A program made the position numbers and the translations under genes. From Agelas oroides (lineage: Eukaryota > Porifera > Demospongiae > Agelasida > Agelasidae): a stretch of DNA of 64,000 nucleotides. The stretch covers positions 4,291,361-4,355,360 of the forward strand of contig OX422190.1 of the NCBI GenBank assembly GCA_949130485.1, given 5' to 3'. How positions within the stretch are numbered: position 1 is the stretch's first letter; every line of letters starts with the position of its first letter. This document shows positions 1 to 55,859 of this stretch, one piece after another. Below the pieces are notes generated by a model. It searched no databases. It saw only the letters and a program-made list of their open reading frames with translations, and was not told where the DNA came from.

Positions 1-9
1 CTAGTGTAC

Positions 10-3000
10 CTGATGTATGGTCTCTTTTAAAGCAGCAACTTCTTGTTGCATGGAAGAAAGATGCTCTTCCTGCTCTCTTGCAGTTGCTTCTCTCTTCTCA
101 AAGTGAGTCTGCTTCTCATGGAAGGTAGCTAGCTCAGCTTCTAGTGATGCAATCTGTATAAGTATAGGTTGTATGACACATTTTGTATTGGTGAAATAAA
201 AAGGAACTTTGGTCACATTGTATTTTACATACAAGTCGTCATGTGATCATTGCTGTGCTACAGGGTTCGTTTTGCAGAATCTTTGCAGCACACAAAGTGG
301 TTAAAGTTACCAGCTGTGTTTAGTTGACAATTAAGTGGCTGTGAACAAGATTTTACTTCCTACATTGGAACATAATTAGATAAAGGTTGATCACATTACA
401 TAACCATAGCCTCTGCAGTGCAAACTTTGACTTCCATATATACGGAATGCAATAGAGGGGGGGTTTGCTTTATGCATTTTAAGTAGTGTTGCAAAGATTC
501 TGTAAAACCACTCTAAGGACTGAATTCTATGGCTTGATGTGTGCTCTTATAATAGTAAAGGGTTTCACCCACCTTGCTTTTGTTCTAAAAAAAATTACCT
601 TATCATGGGCCTTTTTACACTCTGCTTCCGAGTCTGATAACTCTTTCAACTTCTTAGCAAGCTTTGACTCAGTTCGTCTGCACACTACAGATTTCTATAC
701 AGGAAGAGAAATATCACATATAAATAAAAGTCTGTAGCAGTCATTTGTCGACCTCAACTGACCTCATTCAGCTCAGCTTCCAGTTTCTTCTGCATCTCCT
801 GTGCAGCGGCATTCTTCCCCTCCAATTCTTGAAGTTGCTTCTGGTACTGTGTACAAGAAGCATGTGATAGTAACTCGATATTGCCACAGCACATGTATAC
901 TTTTGACAGTATTGAAGTCTGAAAACAAGCTCTGTTCTATTCCCTTGAACATGGTATAATTGAACATAATCTGACCTTTCTCTGGTTGGCTGTTGTGACA
1001 TGTTCCATTTCAGCTAACTTGGATGAAACCTCCTAAAAAAATAAAGCAAATCAGAGATTACTGTGTGAAATTGTGCCAGACTAGTTTAGAAGGATGTTGT
1101 CACTTGCCTAAAACAAGCAATATCAGAGTTTGGCGTTGTGCGACATGCATCTAATACACAAAAAGTAATGATAGTATGATGTTTGTCTCCTTACCTTCTC
1201 AGCACTTTTGGTGAACTCTAATGCATGTGACACCTCCTCAAGCTTGGCCTGTGTTTCCTGTATAGCCTACAGCAACACCAATAAAGTATATTCACTGAAT
1301 CACAGCATAAGTTTGACATTGGTGATTCAATTACTGAGACTACGGGTCTCTTTTGAAACCATGCATGGACCGTGTGTCGTACCTTCTCCTTGGATTCAAC
1401 AATACCGTGGGCCTCCTTACAGCTGGCACTCATTGCTTGCAATTTCTGCAGAGTTAGTTCTAGTTCCTGTCAGAAATCCCCAGTGAAGCCAAAAGATATG
1501 TGGCTTACGAATAGTCAAAAACACTTTAGTATGTTCTGGTATATAGATTTATGAGAACATTACATTTCTAGAGCCACATGCTTTGTGAGACATGGTACTT
1601 GTTAAAAATTGGCATGCTGCACCATTACTTAGAGGAAGAAGGGCACATGTATGACAAATTGGTAAAAGAGTCTATAGCTTACTTTTTCTTTTTCTTGAGC
1701 AAGTTCCTGCACTTGCGTGCACTGGGCTTTCATCCCTTCTACCTGTTGTACCAGTTTCCTGTTCTCTTCTGCCTTCTTTGTTAAAGATGCTTCAAGCTCT
1801 TGGATTTGTTGCATTTGTTCTTTAATACTTTGGGCATTTGACCTTGCTTCTTCTTGAAGGGTTTGAACCTGTGCCTTTTCAATCTTTGTCTCCTGTTTAG
1901 AGGTTTCAAGCTGTTCGCCTTGAGATGAGAGCTGGGATTTTAGGCGGTTCACAGTTGTTTGCAAGTCCGTCTATGTATGAGGATGTGCAGAGAACAATAC
2001 AGGATCATCATACACTCTACTAACTATGCACAACATTCTGTGGAACAGATAGAGATGGTCCTAGAGACACATCTCTATAGATATATGTATATGTGCAACC
2101 ACATACATACATGCGTACTTACATGTGTACATACATACATACATACATACATACATACATACATACATACATACATACATGTGCATACATACATATACGT
2201 ACCTTTTGTGCCTCACCCTGTGCCTGCAGCAGTGTCAACCTCTGCTGTGCACTTTCCAACTCTCGCTGCAGTTCTGCCTTCTCAGCATCCGTAGTCTCAT
2301 GTGAGGTGCTGAGTTGGTGCTTCATGGAACTTATCTCTCCTCGAAGTGAGTCTACCATAGTTTCTAGAGCAAGCTGCATCAGGGGAGGTGCCATGAATGT
2401 ATAAATCACTGGACTTGGGAGTGGCCTGTGATTGTGGCTAGAACAGTCTCTAGAGTTTGCTATATAATCCCCCTACCTACTAAAAAATGCCCATGATCTG
2501 AGGGAATCCATACAGTATTTACTAGACTTTCAAGTTATTTCTGGATGTTGAATCAGTACAACATCAAGTGGGTTGCAGACAGCATCACTGTGGATGAAAC
2601 AGTGTATGAATGGTGCACTATAATTATTACCTTCTCCTTTACTGCAGTTTCCTTTGCCAGTGAGAGATCATTGAGTGCTTCATTAGTGCTCTGGAGTTCT
2701 GCACTCAGGGAAGTGATCTTTTCCTGCTGAGCCTCTTGCAGTTCATCTAACCTGTGCTGTTGAGCTGGTGGTGGTAGTGCAACAAGTATGATACCATGCA
2801 GTGCATGCATCTGCTGTGTGGCATTTGGAGATTAGCAGTACTTCATGTGCAAAAATATGTGTGGTTAAGTATGTAATGGTACATATCCCAACTTATCATG
2901 TCACTGGGTTGTATTTACCTTCATTTTTAGCTCTTAGCTCTTTTAGTTCTGTCATCATGGCAGCATGGGTCTTGTCAGCTTCAGATACCTGTGTTGTTTG

Positions 3001-4104
3001 GAGATTGATATTGTGCCTGCTACTTTTTCAATGCAAAGCAAATGTCTAAAATATATATTGTCAAAAACAGTATATAACAGTTTTCCCTGTGTATCTACTT
3101 TCAAATCTCCAGTGTGAGATTTGAAAGATAACAACTTCCTGTGGTATATGAAACAGAATCTACAACTTCCCATCAGTATTTTGAAAAAAAAAAAAAAATG
3201 TTACTCTAGAAACAACCATGAAGTGGATCCATTATAGAAAACTATAGCTATGCAAGTTCTGTTACTGCATGATACTCTGCAGAGTACTACACTTTAATGA
3301 CACATCAACACTTTATACTCAGCTAAGTTTATTATAGCCTCACCTTCACACTGAGGGAATGGATTTTTGTTTCTTGTTCCTCCTTCTCATGTGTTAGTTT
3401 TTGCTGCGTCTGCTTAAGAGCTTCATTGGAGCCGGTGGAGTTTGTCAGTGCAGCATTCTGCAAGAAAATTAAGATATTGTGATAAAATAGCATGTGTGAA
3501 ACATCTAATGATGATAAAACAGCATGCATAATGCCTGGTACTGGCTGTAACGGGTCTTGCAGCGGTTGCCTATGTATAATGTAGGCCTGCCTTTTATCAG
3601 GGAGATGTGGTTCATTGATTGTTCATGAAAATAAATTGGTACAGTGATGATGGTAAAACAGCATGTAAGTGAACACAGTAAGAACATGTTACTAATAAAA
3701 GCTGACAGCTTGTTTGTAGAGTCTATTTACATCAGACGGACAGAACTATAATGGCTGAAAATTTCCCAGACAAACAATATAAATGAATACCTTGAGGTCA
3801 AGTTCTTTCTTCATTTCAGCGACCTGCTCTCTCAGATTGTTCTCTTCCTGCTCAGTCTCCCTGAGAACTTGCTGCACATTGGCCAGTTCCTCACTCTTCT
3901 TGTGGAGTTCGTCACGTAGTTGGGCCATTGAACTACTGGTGGTCTCATGCAACTGGAGGTTTTGATCAGAATACTTACATATTAATGACTGCTTTATGGT
4001 GCATTGATGTCACTACAGCTAGCTTATTAGTCAATTATTCACATGCAAGATTGTAGTTGGATACATACTAATTCAGAGTTCAGAGGCGTAGGAAAGACGT
4101 TTTG

Positions 4105-4146
<42 letters not shown>

Positions 4147-4217
4147 TGAAACTACACAAAGAGTAGTGAGCAATTTATATAACAATTTATGAAAACTTGG
4201 GGGGGCACATGCCCCCG

Positions 4218-4249
<32 letters not shown>

Positions 4250-7200
4250 GGTTCCTACGCCTATGGAGTTTGTGCCAATGGTAATATGGAGTGTTAAGTT
4301 TTGTTGTTAGGTACCTGTAACTGTAGAGAATGTATAGAAAGTAGTGAAGTTCTTCCACACAAAGCACCAATGTAAAATTAATGCTCTAAGACTACATTTA
4401 CTATGATTGTGTATTGATTACAGTGGTTCAAGTAACTTGCGTTATTTTTTTGGCCAAGGGTAAAATTTATGACTTGAGAATCACATGGTAATTTTTAGGG
4501 CACACTGTACATTGTCATGCACTTCTCTCGCCTCCTGAAGTTGTTTAGAGAGAGTGACTTTCTCCTCCTCAGCCCGAGACAGCTTGGTTCTCCACTGCTC
4601 TGCCTGCATGCATACAAGAACAAAGTGTGCTTATATGAAGTGACAATTTCACAAAATCTACTACAAAGTATGTGCAGGTAAAAGTTCTTCATTCTAAAGC
4701 TTTTGCATAGTTGTCTTTATAAAAGTCATACCCACCATTTATCACAATATACACATATAACCACCACTACTACTATAGCTACAGGTCAATAGTAGCAGGT
4801 CAATGTTTACTTACATTGCTTGCTTGTTCCTGCTTGAAAGCTGCAGTTTCGCGGTTGAGACCAGACATAGTTTCCTCCAACTCCTGCAGTCTTTGCTCGA
4901 GATCTCTGTTTTTAGTTTGTATGTCTTGGATGCTCTCCTGGAGATTATCATTTTCTTGTTGAAGTTCTTGCCGATCTTTTGTTGCCTTTTGTAGCTCTTG
5001 ATCTAGTGTGCTAGTTTTTTCGTAGCTCACACTGTTGGTTTGCTGCAAAGCAGCGTACTCTTGTTTTAGGCGATCAATAGTTGCATCTCTTTCAGTTACC
5101 ATCTGCTGCAAGTGTGTTTTCTTCCTCACCAAATCCTCTTTGCTTTCAGAAGCACCCTGCAGTGCTTGTTCCAAGATTTTGTGACTTTCTTCCTTCTCTT
5201 CCAGGAGTTGCTGCAAGTCTTTAACTTGTTCTTTTAGGGTATCTTCACGGGTGCTTCCATTCTGCAGTTCCTCCTGCAGGGCTTGGATGTGTGTGTCCCT
5301 TTGCTCCAACTCTTGTTGAGAGGATTGCAGCTGCTGTTGAAGTTGATCAGTTGTCTGTAGCTGCTGTTCCAATACACTTATGCCACTCTCCCTCTCTTCT
5401 TCAAGTTTTTCCTGCAGTTTTCTAAGTTCCTCTTCAATGCTTTCTACATGCTTCTGCTTCTTGTCTAACATCTCTTGTAGCTTAGCTTTCTCCTTGCTCA
5501 GTTCCTGTTTGCTGCTCATTGCCTTTTGCAGGTCAGTGGTTAAGGTAGAGACTTGTCCCTGGGCTTGCTGAGCTTGTTCTTCAAGCCTAGATAGAACCAT
5601 GTGACATATGCAGTATGCAGTTTATATTGATGCTTCACATTACACACATGACACAATCATGTACTCAATTTGCAGCCAGTAAACTGGTTTATATAAACAC
5701 ACACTTTGTTTCGGAACAGCTTCTCTGAGTATGTAGTTACAGTGTCTTTGAGTGCTTTACAGCTGTATACATGCAAAACTGGATGATCAAAGGAATAACT
5801 GAGCACATCTATATGTATATCATGCAAAATACATACATGTACCTTGGCTTTTCTTGGGCACTGGTGCTAAGTTTTGCCTGTAGGTAAAAAGGTGGACCAT
5901 GCAAATTTCCATGATTAAGTATACACAACATCACCTTAGCCTCAATCCCTGGGATTGCATGTTCCAAAGGAAATGCGAAAACTTTTAGCAAGCTAGTGCC
6001 TAAAATCATATTTAATGGGTCACTTATACAGAAATATATGCCTCACTTTTGAAAACATGTTTCCTGCACATGTCGGAAACATACTCCTACAAAAGTGCAG
6101 GAAAACTTCCTACGAAATGTACTTGTGGGTTATTTTGGTTCATATGTAATGTGCAGGAAACATGCTTCATATAAAAGTGTTGGAAGTTTTCCTACAAAAT
6201 GGCTTCTCAGTACAAATTCCGTCTTCATTGTGAACATGCATGTGCAGGAAATTTTCCTACACATAAGTTCAATATGTTGCATTAGTGCAGGAAAATTTCC
6301 GGCATATACTGTAAAAATCTGGAGTTAAAGGTATTTAGATGTTATGAGGCGAAAATAGAGGAAAGTGAAAAGGCCGGCAGTCGCTGGGAGTCGAACCCAG
6401 GACACCTCTGGCTTGAGCCACCAGCCACGACAGCTGGACAACTACCAATCCCCACAATCCTCTATATGCACTGCACTGCACAGATGGTATTGAACATCTA
6501 CATGTAAATTCATTTATTTCCAGTGTGAGGCAAGATGCTCTGAGCAGATCTGGAGTTTGTTGTCAAGTATTCCTGCACTTCAACCTCAAAATACAGGTGC
6601 ACGCACTTAGCCTCTGATTTTCATTAAAAGTCTTGCACTACTGCAGGCAATGGAAAGCTTAGTGAGATGAGACCCAAATAAATGGATGGGAAGTAAGTTG
6701 TAGCCTGCCCTGTCTGCATACTTTTATTCCTGATGTGCTTGGTACTATAGATCACATTTATTGAAACATGAGAGTCAGCCAATGTCTCGTGCATTGAGAA
6801 GGAATAAAGTAGCAGAGGATGTTTTTGGTCTGGGTATCAGGGTAACATGACACCATTACTTTCCCAGCAGTGTGTGTGGTTTGGAGATTGAACTTGCTCG
6901 TCTTGCTTGATCTTTGTTCAAATGTGGCAAGTTGAGACTCGTGTCTCTTTGCAATTGCAAATGCATCCATACTTGTGTTAGCCACAGACTAACACAGCAA
7001 TATTAAAAGTTTCATTGAATTGCTGGTGCAACCTTTTACACACTCATCTGCATGAGTTTGGAGTGTGCAAAACTGTTAATATATTCCCAGCTTCACAGTA
7101 TGCATGTGTGTATATGCACGTAGCACAAGGCTGTTCAGTATATGTCAGTGTTTACGTATGTATACATGTTTTGTACGTTACCTCTGATTTGCTGAGTTTC

Positions 7201-10200
7201 TCCTTGAGCTCATGGATTTTGTTTTTGTGTAGTTCGTGCTGTTTCATGTGGTCAGCTGTCACAGTAGCTAACTTTGCCTTTTCTTGCTGCACACACATGG
7301 TCAGATCTGCAATCTAGAAGCAGTAGTGGGTGTGCATCAGGGTGTCATACAGAGGGGGGAATGGGATTCCCTTAAAATTATAAATGCCTCAACAGCTACA
7401 ATAGGGACAGACTTGATATATTATAGCTGAATGACATTTCCTGTCCTTAAATATGTCCGGAATTCCATTAACATCTACAAAACCCTAGCGGGTGCACCGA
7501 TGTGCGCATGCACCCTTTGCACGCATCTACACCCCCCCCCAAGGAAAAAAATCCCTGTGCATTGAGTTAATTTTCTACATGGGTACTTTGAGGAACAGAA
7601 AGTACCATGGACGTGTAAATAACTGATCTATAATAGCAGCACCTGAGTCATTACTACATGCACACTTATTCCACAACATATTGTACTATGGCCACAAGTG
7701 GCTTCTTGTATGCATAGTATTGTACATACATGGCATGTATACATGTAGGTACAATGTACTTCCTTCTGTGTGGTTTAATTTACTGGCACTGCATGTCAAA
7801 TGGAATGAGGATATGGGAATATTTGTTACATCATAGATGTACTATAATCTCAACCACAAAGTGTATAGTTCCAGCACAACTTCAAATACAAGTAAAGTAC
7901 AATGGTGTAGTTACATCCAATGGCTATCTCTGTTGGCTTTCTTGTGTACATGTGTGTGTGTCAAAACGTTATGTATGCCAACATAATGCGGCTCAGTTGA
8001 ACATGGTAGTGAAATATTGGTATATACATGTACATGTAGCTGCTGGACGTATTCATGGTTATACATGTACAAGATGATATCACTGATAGTGCTATCACTG
8101 AGTTAGGGGTACTACCAACTGATTGATGCTCCTCAATGCATTCACGTTGAGTTGATATCCATTCCCTAAATATGCCAAGCACAAACCTGTTTCTCATATG
8201 CCTTTCTCTCTTCCTCCATGGTCCTCAGCTTGACTTGCTTGGAGGACAGGGTTCTCTTGAGAGTGTTCCTCTCCTCCACTAGTTTTGTTGTCTCATGCTC
8301 ATGAGAACTCTGGAACACATCCCTTGCTTTGCCCATACCTGTTGGGATACAGGTGAGATTATGCTATATGTGCAGAGCAGGTAACAGTATGGTCCTACTG
8401 TAAGCAGCTATACATGTGTGTCCAGAAGTTTTATTGTTGACTTGGGGTTCACTAGTTCAAAAGTATACACCAAAAACTGTATAGATAATATAGATTCTGC
8501 TTTTGATACAAAATATTAACAGCAGGAAAACTTTGCACCCTTGGGATGGTAGGCATGCATGCAGTCAATGTGAACCTCCTAATAAATGTCCTTACGTATG
8601 TGACTGGTTAAGGGTCACAAGGTTTCCCTACTGCAAGAAAGCAACATGTATTTTGAGCATGTCTAGTATTGGCTAGAATGAACCAGGTTTGCATGGACGT
8701 ATGCATGTACCTTCTAACTCATCTGTGAGTTTCTTCTTTGCCATTGCATGACCCCTCTCCTCAGAAGCGAGCTTACTCTTGAGACCTTTCACCTCCGTCT
8801 GCAGCAGCTTTAACTTCCGGTGGTTCTCCTCGCTCTCAGATTTGTAATGATCTCTTTCCCCTGCCAGATCAGCTTGCTCTGCCATGTGTGCCTCCTTCAT
8901 TGCCTTGAGTCGCTGGTCCATGGTTGTAGAATCTTTTTGCACTCTGTTCAAAGTAACTTGAAATTCTTCTCTCTCTCGTTTGAAGTTGCTAGCAGTGTTG
9001 GCAAGCTCCTCGACCAACTGGGCATTTTCAGCCTCCAGTTGCTGTATTTTGGAGTTATGTTCACTCCGTTCTTGGAGCAGATGCTCAACTGGCTGTATAG
9101 GTGTTGATCCTGCAAACTGGTTCAACCCCTCATCAAGAAGCAGCTCAGCAATTGTCTGGTTCTCTTGAATAAAAGCGTCTCTCTCAAGGCAGACTTGTCT
9201 CAGTTGTGCTCGCAAACTTTCCTTTTCTTGTTCAAGTGAAAGTGTCAGCTGTTCCTTCTCCTGTGACAGTTTTCGAATGTTGCTTACAAAGTCCTCCAGT
9301 TCTGCCGTTTCCTTTTTCTGCTGTGCTTTGAGGCTATTCATTTCCTGGTGTGATGATCGGAAAGCCTGCTCTGTCCTCTGCAGCTTCCGCCAAAGGTGGA
9401 CAAGCTTCTGGTCTGGATCCAAGCTCCATCTCAGCCCATCATTGATGAAATCTTCTCTAATCTTCCGGAGCACTTCCTTATCTGAAGAAGATCCTCCCTA
9501 AAGAAAAGAGGCTACTACATAATTTACATTATTTGGGTGCTTGTTTTTGCTACATAGATTTAAGCCACCAGTTCTACAATAATGAAATAATATCATTCCA
9601 TGATACATTTGCACTATTTTGTCAGATTCTTGCTGTTTGATGTCATTAGAAGACATCTTTCCTCCCCCACACATGACCCAGCAATGTTGCTTACGTCTTA
9701 AATGTATATGATCAAATTTGAGCTGTAAGTATTGGATATACTATCTATACAAGGAGTATATGACCCATTATAGTCCGTTGTTCATCCATTGAAAGTGATG
9801 TAATGTGGTATAAAGCTGGTAATTTTCATCTGGGCACTCAGAAATGCCCAAGGTGGACACGGAATGACCTAACCGTATACACTTACCAAAATATGAGAAG
9901 AGTCATATTGGTATGTTCATGTACGGTGGGCATATAAATACTGCAATTGACTGTTACAGAATACTTGTTGCGCAGAATGGCGTTACTACATTGTAATTCT
10001 CAGTTTCCCCAGAAATGAACTGTTCTTAGCATGGTGACAAAGTGCGACAGTCACACATATAAATGGTGAGAATCACACCAAATTGAGTAGTAAGAAACTT
10101 GCACAATCTGCCATGGAACAGTGGTACCTTTCATTACTCATGCCAGCTATCTTGTTTCCGTTTAATACTTTTTGTATAAACTTTCATAGGAAAAAAAATC

Positions 10201-10415
10201 TTAGTAGTTGACCTGTTTCAAAACCTTTTATAGATGTCTGAAGGGGGATAGCGTGCAAGCCTACACGATATACTAGAGGAGGTTGGAGGGCGGTGCCCCA
10301 GTCCTCTATGACCTTGCATACGGGCAACAAGACAGTAACTAAGTCATATTGAGGCCATTCTAGAACTAAAAAAGTATAGCGCTCTACGCAGTTTGCTGCT
10401 CAAACCTACCGACAT
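10..10415 (-). CDS. Large coiled-coil protein, 20 exons, 3' end outside window
   Basis: Exons read on the minus strand: 10415-10410, 9497-8711, 8338-8187, 7313-7182, 6988-6860, 5877-5843, 5586-4815, 4603-4511, 3952-3791, 3457-3344, 2988-2919, 2764-2631, 2373-2203, 1970-1683, 1466-1383, 1266-1195, 1032-976, 846-763, 694-599, 153-10. Every junction is GT-AG and phases match, giving 1,194 codons with no stop. Most exons are phase 0 at both ends. The start (ATG TCG, then the donor) gives MSGGSSSDKEVLRKIRED; it is the last ATG before the donor and leaves a short 5' UTR facing the divergent promoter. After a short conserved-looking head (RWSLDPDQKLVHLWRKL, residues about 24-40) nearly everything is Glu/Gln/Lys/Leu-rich heptad coiled coil, with a Ser/Thr-rich break near residues 360-413. 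No membrane segment or enzyme motif is visible. Such rods usually act as tethers or scaffolds (Golgi, centrosome, cilium root). I do not recognise the family and assign no function. Confidence 0.88.
2103..2192. repeat. ACAT tetranucleotide microsatellite
   Basis: About 20 tandem ACAT units lie just downstream of the donor-side end of an exon of the coiled-coil gene. Open frames across it are repeat artefacts. A shorter relative lies at 24658-24718. Confidence 0.85.
4083..4263. repeat. Foldback repeat with poly-G and poly-C arms
   Basis: Inverted ends (AGGCGTAGGAA at the left, TTCCTACGCCT at the right) enclose a run of more than 30 G at 4109-4139 and a run of about 29 C at 4220-4248, with a short AT-rich middle. 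The two runs are complementary, so the unit can fold on itself. It lies in an intron of the coiled-coil gene. The homopolymer lengths may be assembly-sensitive. Confidence 0.6.
4815..5586 (-). CDS. Coiled-coil gene, exon 7 (long central rod)
   Basis: A single 772-nt exon encodes about 257 residues of uninterrupted coiled coil, very rich in Gln and Glu (for example QLQTTDQLQQQLQSSQQELE). It enters in phase 2, completed by the AG left over from the 35-nt exon at 5843-5877, which supports both boundaries. It leaves in phase 0. Confidence 0.88.
6040..6325. repeat. Intronic region with repeated GTGCAGGAAA motifs
   Basis: The motif TGCAGGAAA or its partner TTTCCTGCA/TTTCCTACA occurs about eight times at irregular spacing, sometimes as a small palindrome (GCAGGAAATTTTCCTAC near 6244). 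It looks like a decayed short-period repeat in a coiled-coil gene intron. I see no coding potential. Confidence 0.45.
6368..6452 (-). repeat. tRNA-like SINE fragment (copy 1)
   Basis: On the minus strand the segment contains a T-arm-like block CTGGGTTCGACTCCCAG with a perfect pol III B box (6387-6397), preceded by GGTGGCTCAAGCC. A related copy at 47807-47855 on the plus strand shares this block and the following GCGACTGC[C/T]GGC. The cloverleaf is not complete because the anticodon arm is missing, so this is a tRNA-derived short interspersed element, not a functional tRNA. Confidence 0.55.
8711..9497 (-). CDS. Coiled-coil gene, exon 2 (N-terminal head and first rod segment)
   Basis: This 787-nt exon enters in phase 0 and leaves in phase 1. 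It encodes residues 3 to about 264. The first 40 residues carry a non-heptad motif with two Trp residues (RWSLDP...HLWRKL), the most distinctive part of the protein and the best query for naming the family. The rest is heptad coiled coil with one short break (FAGSTPIQPVEHLL) near residue 120. The acceptor lies just after a pyrimidine-rich stretch at 9498-9512. Confidence 0.88.
9498..10409 (-). other. First intron of the coiled-coil gene, no gene seen
   Basis: The intron holds one decayed dispersed repeat at about 9725-9830 (TTGGATATACTATCTATAC ... GTTCATCCATTGAAA), related to sequences at about 27998-28185 and 53515-53980. Otherwise I see nothing beyond AT-rich unique sequence and short G runs. 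Confidence 0.5.
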
Positions 10416-10654
10416 TGTCTTCTAATGTTCGTAAAACTGCAGCAGTTCTTTTGAGCTTGCAGGTGTGAGAAGGGCGGGGCACCAATGGGGGGGCACCGTA
10501 AAAAAAGGGGGCGTGACCACTACTTGTGACGTTTGTTACTAAATTTAGTACTGGAATCCGGAAGTGCATCAAATTTACCCATTCGCGGCAGACTTTTGTG
10601 GTGTGTACGTGTCAAGCTCGCACAGTCCCTTGACGAACAAGCGTGCGAGATGCC
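10416..10654. promoter_or_regulatory. Divergent promoter between the coiled-coil gene and TMEM131
   Basis: The two start codons face away from each other with 239 bp between them, so both transcripts must begin inside or very near this segment. Visible elements are a GC box (GGGCGGGGC, 10472-10480), a CCAAT box next to it (10482-10486), a TGACGT half site (10527-10532) and a strong ETS/GABP-type site TCCGGAAGTG (10557-10566). No TATA box is obvious. GC box, NF-Y and ETS sites are typical of TATA-less bidirectional housekeeping promoters in animals. The individual binding assignments are inference from motif matches. Confidence 0.7.
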
Positions 10655-54247
<43,593 letters not shown>

Positions 54248-54660
54248 AAATCCAGTTTTTACCTAATGGACTATGGACTATGATTGTATGGATTATGATT
54301 TGGACTTTGTTAGTGCTGGAATATGGATGGTAGGTATCTACCCTCCCTCGTAGACCTAGACTTCACATTTGCTCTTCCATTTTTTTTTTAGCAGCAAACA
54401 TGATATGGTTTATGCTATGTATCTAGGTCTAGTACTCATTTATATAGTCCCCATGATTGGAATTAGAGTGATGTATCCTTATATGCATTTGGAAATTGTC
54501 ACCTAAAACTTGAATGGGTATAGGGTATCATAGCATAATGAGAACAGTCACGCACCAGCCTTTGAATCAGCCTCATTCCCAGGCTTCTTGTGTATGTGAT
54601 TCAAATTTTGTGGGGTGTATCAATTGGTAGCAGTGTACAAGCCAGTATGTCATGATGGTA
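54248..54660 (+). other. TMEM131 3' UTR and intergenic spacer
   Basis: AT-rich sequence without frames. It includes a T9 run near 54382 and a single MULE-like MITE terminus (CAGCCTCATTCCCAGGC, 54567-54583). I could not find a canonical polyadenylation signal. Confidence 0.5.
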
Positions 54661-54664
54661 ACTT

Positions 54665-55852
54665 GTTTCAGGCAATAATAGTGAGAAGCTTCTCGATGGA
54701 GACAGTATCATTACGACCGTTGATGTCGATTGTAAAGTGTTTATCGGTCCTTTTGATGACTCGGTATGGTCCATCATATGGTGGTTGAAGCGGTCTAATG
54801 GACAGCATCATGCCAGATGAAAACATGGGTAGCAGTCGATAAACCATCGATGATTTTGCTGTTCCGCTGGGTAGAATGGGGTGGAGGAGGTTGGATAGTC
54901 TGCATGTGAGTTCTGAGGTTGGATACATAGTCGGATGGGTCAGGCAGAGATGTTTGAGAGGGGGTGAAAAATTCTCCAGGGAGATGGAGAGTTGTGCCGT
55001 ATACCATCTCTGCAGCCGTTGCTGATATGGACGTCCTCCTTGAGAGTGGTGCGGATTCCGAGGAGAACAAATGGTAGGGCATCCATCCATGAGTCTGGTT
55101 GGGGTTGTGCTTTCAGAGCAGCCTTGAGTTGGCGGTGGAAACACTCAGCCATGCCATTGGTTTGGGGGTGGTAGGAGGTTGTGCGCGCTTGCTTGGATCC
55201 AAGGAGTGTCATCAGAGTATTCCACAACTGGGACTCAAATTGTTGACCACGGTCAGTGACAATAGTGGATGGGACACCAAAGCGAGAGATCCAACCACTG
55301 AGGAACGGTTGAGCCACAGCTTCTGCCGTGATGTGAGAGGGATGGCTTCCGGCCACCTAGTGAAACAGTCCACACAGGTCAATAGATATGTGAATCCTTG
55401 TGATGGTGGAAGTGGTCCAACGAGGTCAATGTGGATGACATCAAAACAAGCATTAGGGGTTGTGAAGGAAGAGAGTGGGGCTGTAGAGTGTCCTTGGATC
55501 TTGGCACGTTGGCACTGTACACAGGAATGGGTCCAGCGGCGAACATCTGCATTGATACCAGGCCATATGAACCGGGCCGTGATGAGCTTCTGGGTTGCTC
55601 TGATTCCTGGATGGGACAGACCATGAAGGGAGTCAAACACAGTACGTCGCCATGCCAGTGGGAGACGAGAGGGCGTTGTGTTCCAGTGGACGTGTCACAG
55701 TAGAGTGGGGTGCTAACGTTAGCCAGTGGGATAGCTTCCACGACCAGTGTAGAAGATGGGGAGGACTGGAGAGCTCGAATCTGTGGGTCAGTGGCCTGTG
55801 TCTTAGCCATAGCAGCAAAGTCCACAGTGGGTGGTTGGCCAGAGAGTAGCAC
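54665..55852 (-). pseudogene. Integrase of the outer Ty3-type element, frameshifted
   Basis: Visible parts in order: zinc-binding HGLSHPGIRATQKLITARF...CVQCQ, then the catalytic core with Asp in VIHIDLVGPLPPSQGF, Asp in STIVTDRGQQFESQ and Glu in TNGMAECFHRQLKA, then a C-terminal YRVIKRTDKHFTIDINGR segment. Catalytic residues are present but at least three frame changes separate the blocks (near 55375-55390, 55210-55220 and 54990), so no intact protein can be made. Confidence 0.85.
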
Positions 55853-55859
55853 ATTAGTC

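Noticed and set aside
6368..6452. A tRNA gene
   Set aside because: A B-box and T-arm are present but the anticodon arm is missing and the acceptor stem does not pair. It is a tRNA-derived repeat with a second copy at 47807.
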